Assembly (NCBI GenBank): GCA_937948815.1
Contig: CALFAM010000308.1
Location: 1-64,000 of the forward strand
Length of the DNA: 64,000 nt
Reading direction: 5' to 3'
From: an uncultured bacterium
GTDB taxonomy: Bacteria > Acidobacteriota > Thermoanaerobaculia > Multivoradales > J023
Below are positions 63,684-64,000 of this stretch, in pieces. A program made the position numbers and the translations under genes. The notes under the pieces are model-generated. The model made no database searches. It was not told the origin of the DNA and was given only the letters and a program-made list of their open reading frames with translations. How positions within the stretch are numbered: the stretch's first letter is position 1; each line of letters begins with the position of its first letter.

Positions 63684-63956
63684 ATGCGTGAGAAAGACCG
63701 CGAATTGCGGCGTCGCCGTAAGCGTCGTGTGGAACGTCTGAAGAAGCAGCGCCTCGAAGCCATTGCCGAGGGCAAGAAGTCGACCCGCACCACCAAGCGG
63801 GCCGCAGCCAAGAAGGCCGCCCCGAAGAAGGCCAAGGAAAAGGCTCCCGAGGCCGAGAAGCCGGCCGAAGACGCGCCAGCAGAAAGTGCGCCTGCCGACG
63901 CGGCGCCCACCGGCGACGCGGCTGACAGCGACGCCGCAGACAGCGACGCCAGCTGA
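63684..63956 (+). CDS. Small Lys/Ala/Arg-rich protein with acidic C-terminus
   Basis: MREKDRELRRRRKRRVERLKKQRLEAIAEGKKSTRTTKRAAAKKAAPKKAK... Confidence 0.55.
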   Translation: MREKDRELRRRRKRRVERLKKQRLEAIAEGKKSTRTTKRAAAKKAAPKKAKEKAPEAEKPAEDAPAESAPADAAPTGDAADSDAADSDAS

Positions 63957-63962
63957 GGCGCC

Positions 63963-64000
63963 ATGAAGATCGCCGTCGGTGCCGACCACGCCGGCCTCCT
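63963..64000 (+). CDS. rpiB: Ribose-5-phosphate isomerase B, N-terminus only (runs off the window)
   Basis: ATG AAG ATC GCC GTC GGT GCC GAC CAC GCC GGC CTC CT = MKIAVGADHAGL, typical RpiB N-terminus. Confidence 0.75.
   Translation, partial: MKIAVGADHAGL

Noticed and set aside
61383-63741. Long + ORF 62140-63741 and minus ORF 62486-63442
   Set aside because: Alternate-frame and antisense shadows of the carboxyltransferase gene; no domain signatures.

Overview
64 kb of GC-rich bacterial chromosome. Gene content (VWFA-related proteins, a TIGR02999-like ECF sigma next to a Ser/Thr kinase, bacillithiol genes) suggests Acidobacteriota or a relative; this taxonomy is inference only. Recognisable content, left to right: a group II intron with intact RT (running off the left edge) sitting directly 3' of the terminator of a sigma54-promoted type IV pilin; M20 peptidase; GT39-like membrane protein; yidD; bshB1/bshC; two tandem VWFA-like proteins; dusB; tmRNA (ssrA); mtnA, pta, purD; a RicT homologue coupled to a divergent Hfq; queE/queD; an orphan promoter-terminator transcription unit; acnA; yqgE; dut; a long colinear minus-strand hybrid type II secretion/type IV pilus-like operon headed by an ECF sigma/anti-sigma pair; waaA/lpxK; biotin carrier and biotin carboxylase; ychF; tldD/tldE; the full panB-panE-panC-panD set; an acyl-CoA carboxyltransferase; and the start of rpiB. 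The strongest unusual signal is at 47223-48653. Two ORFs in the track are one reading frame split by an in-frame TGA that replaces the first Cys of a thioredoxin-like CxxC (W-U-A-G-C), and a two-tier stem-loop with a G-containing apical loop follows the TGA. This is a probable selenoprotein that standard gene callers would truncate. No CRISPR array or tRNA gene was recognised.
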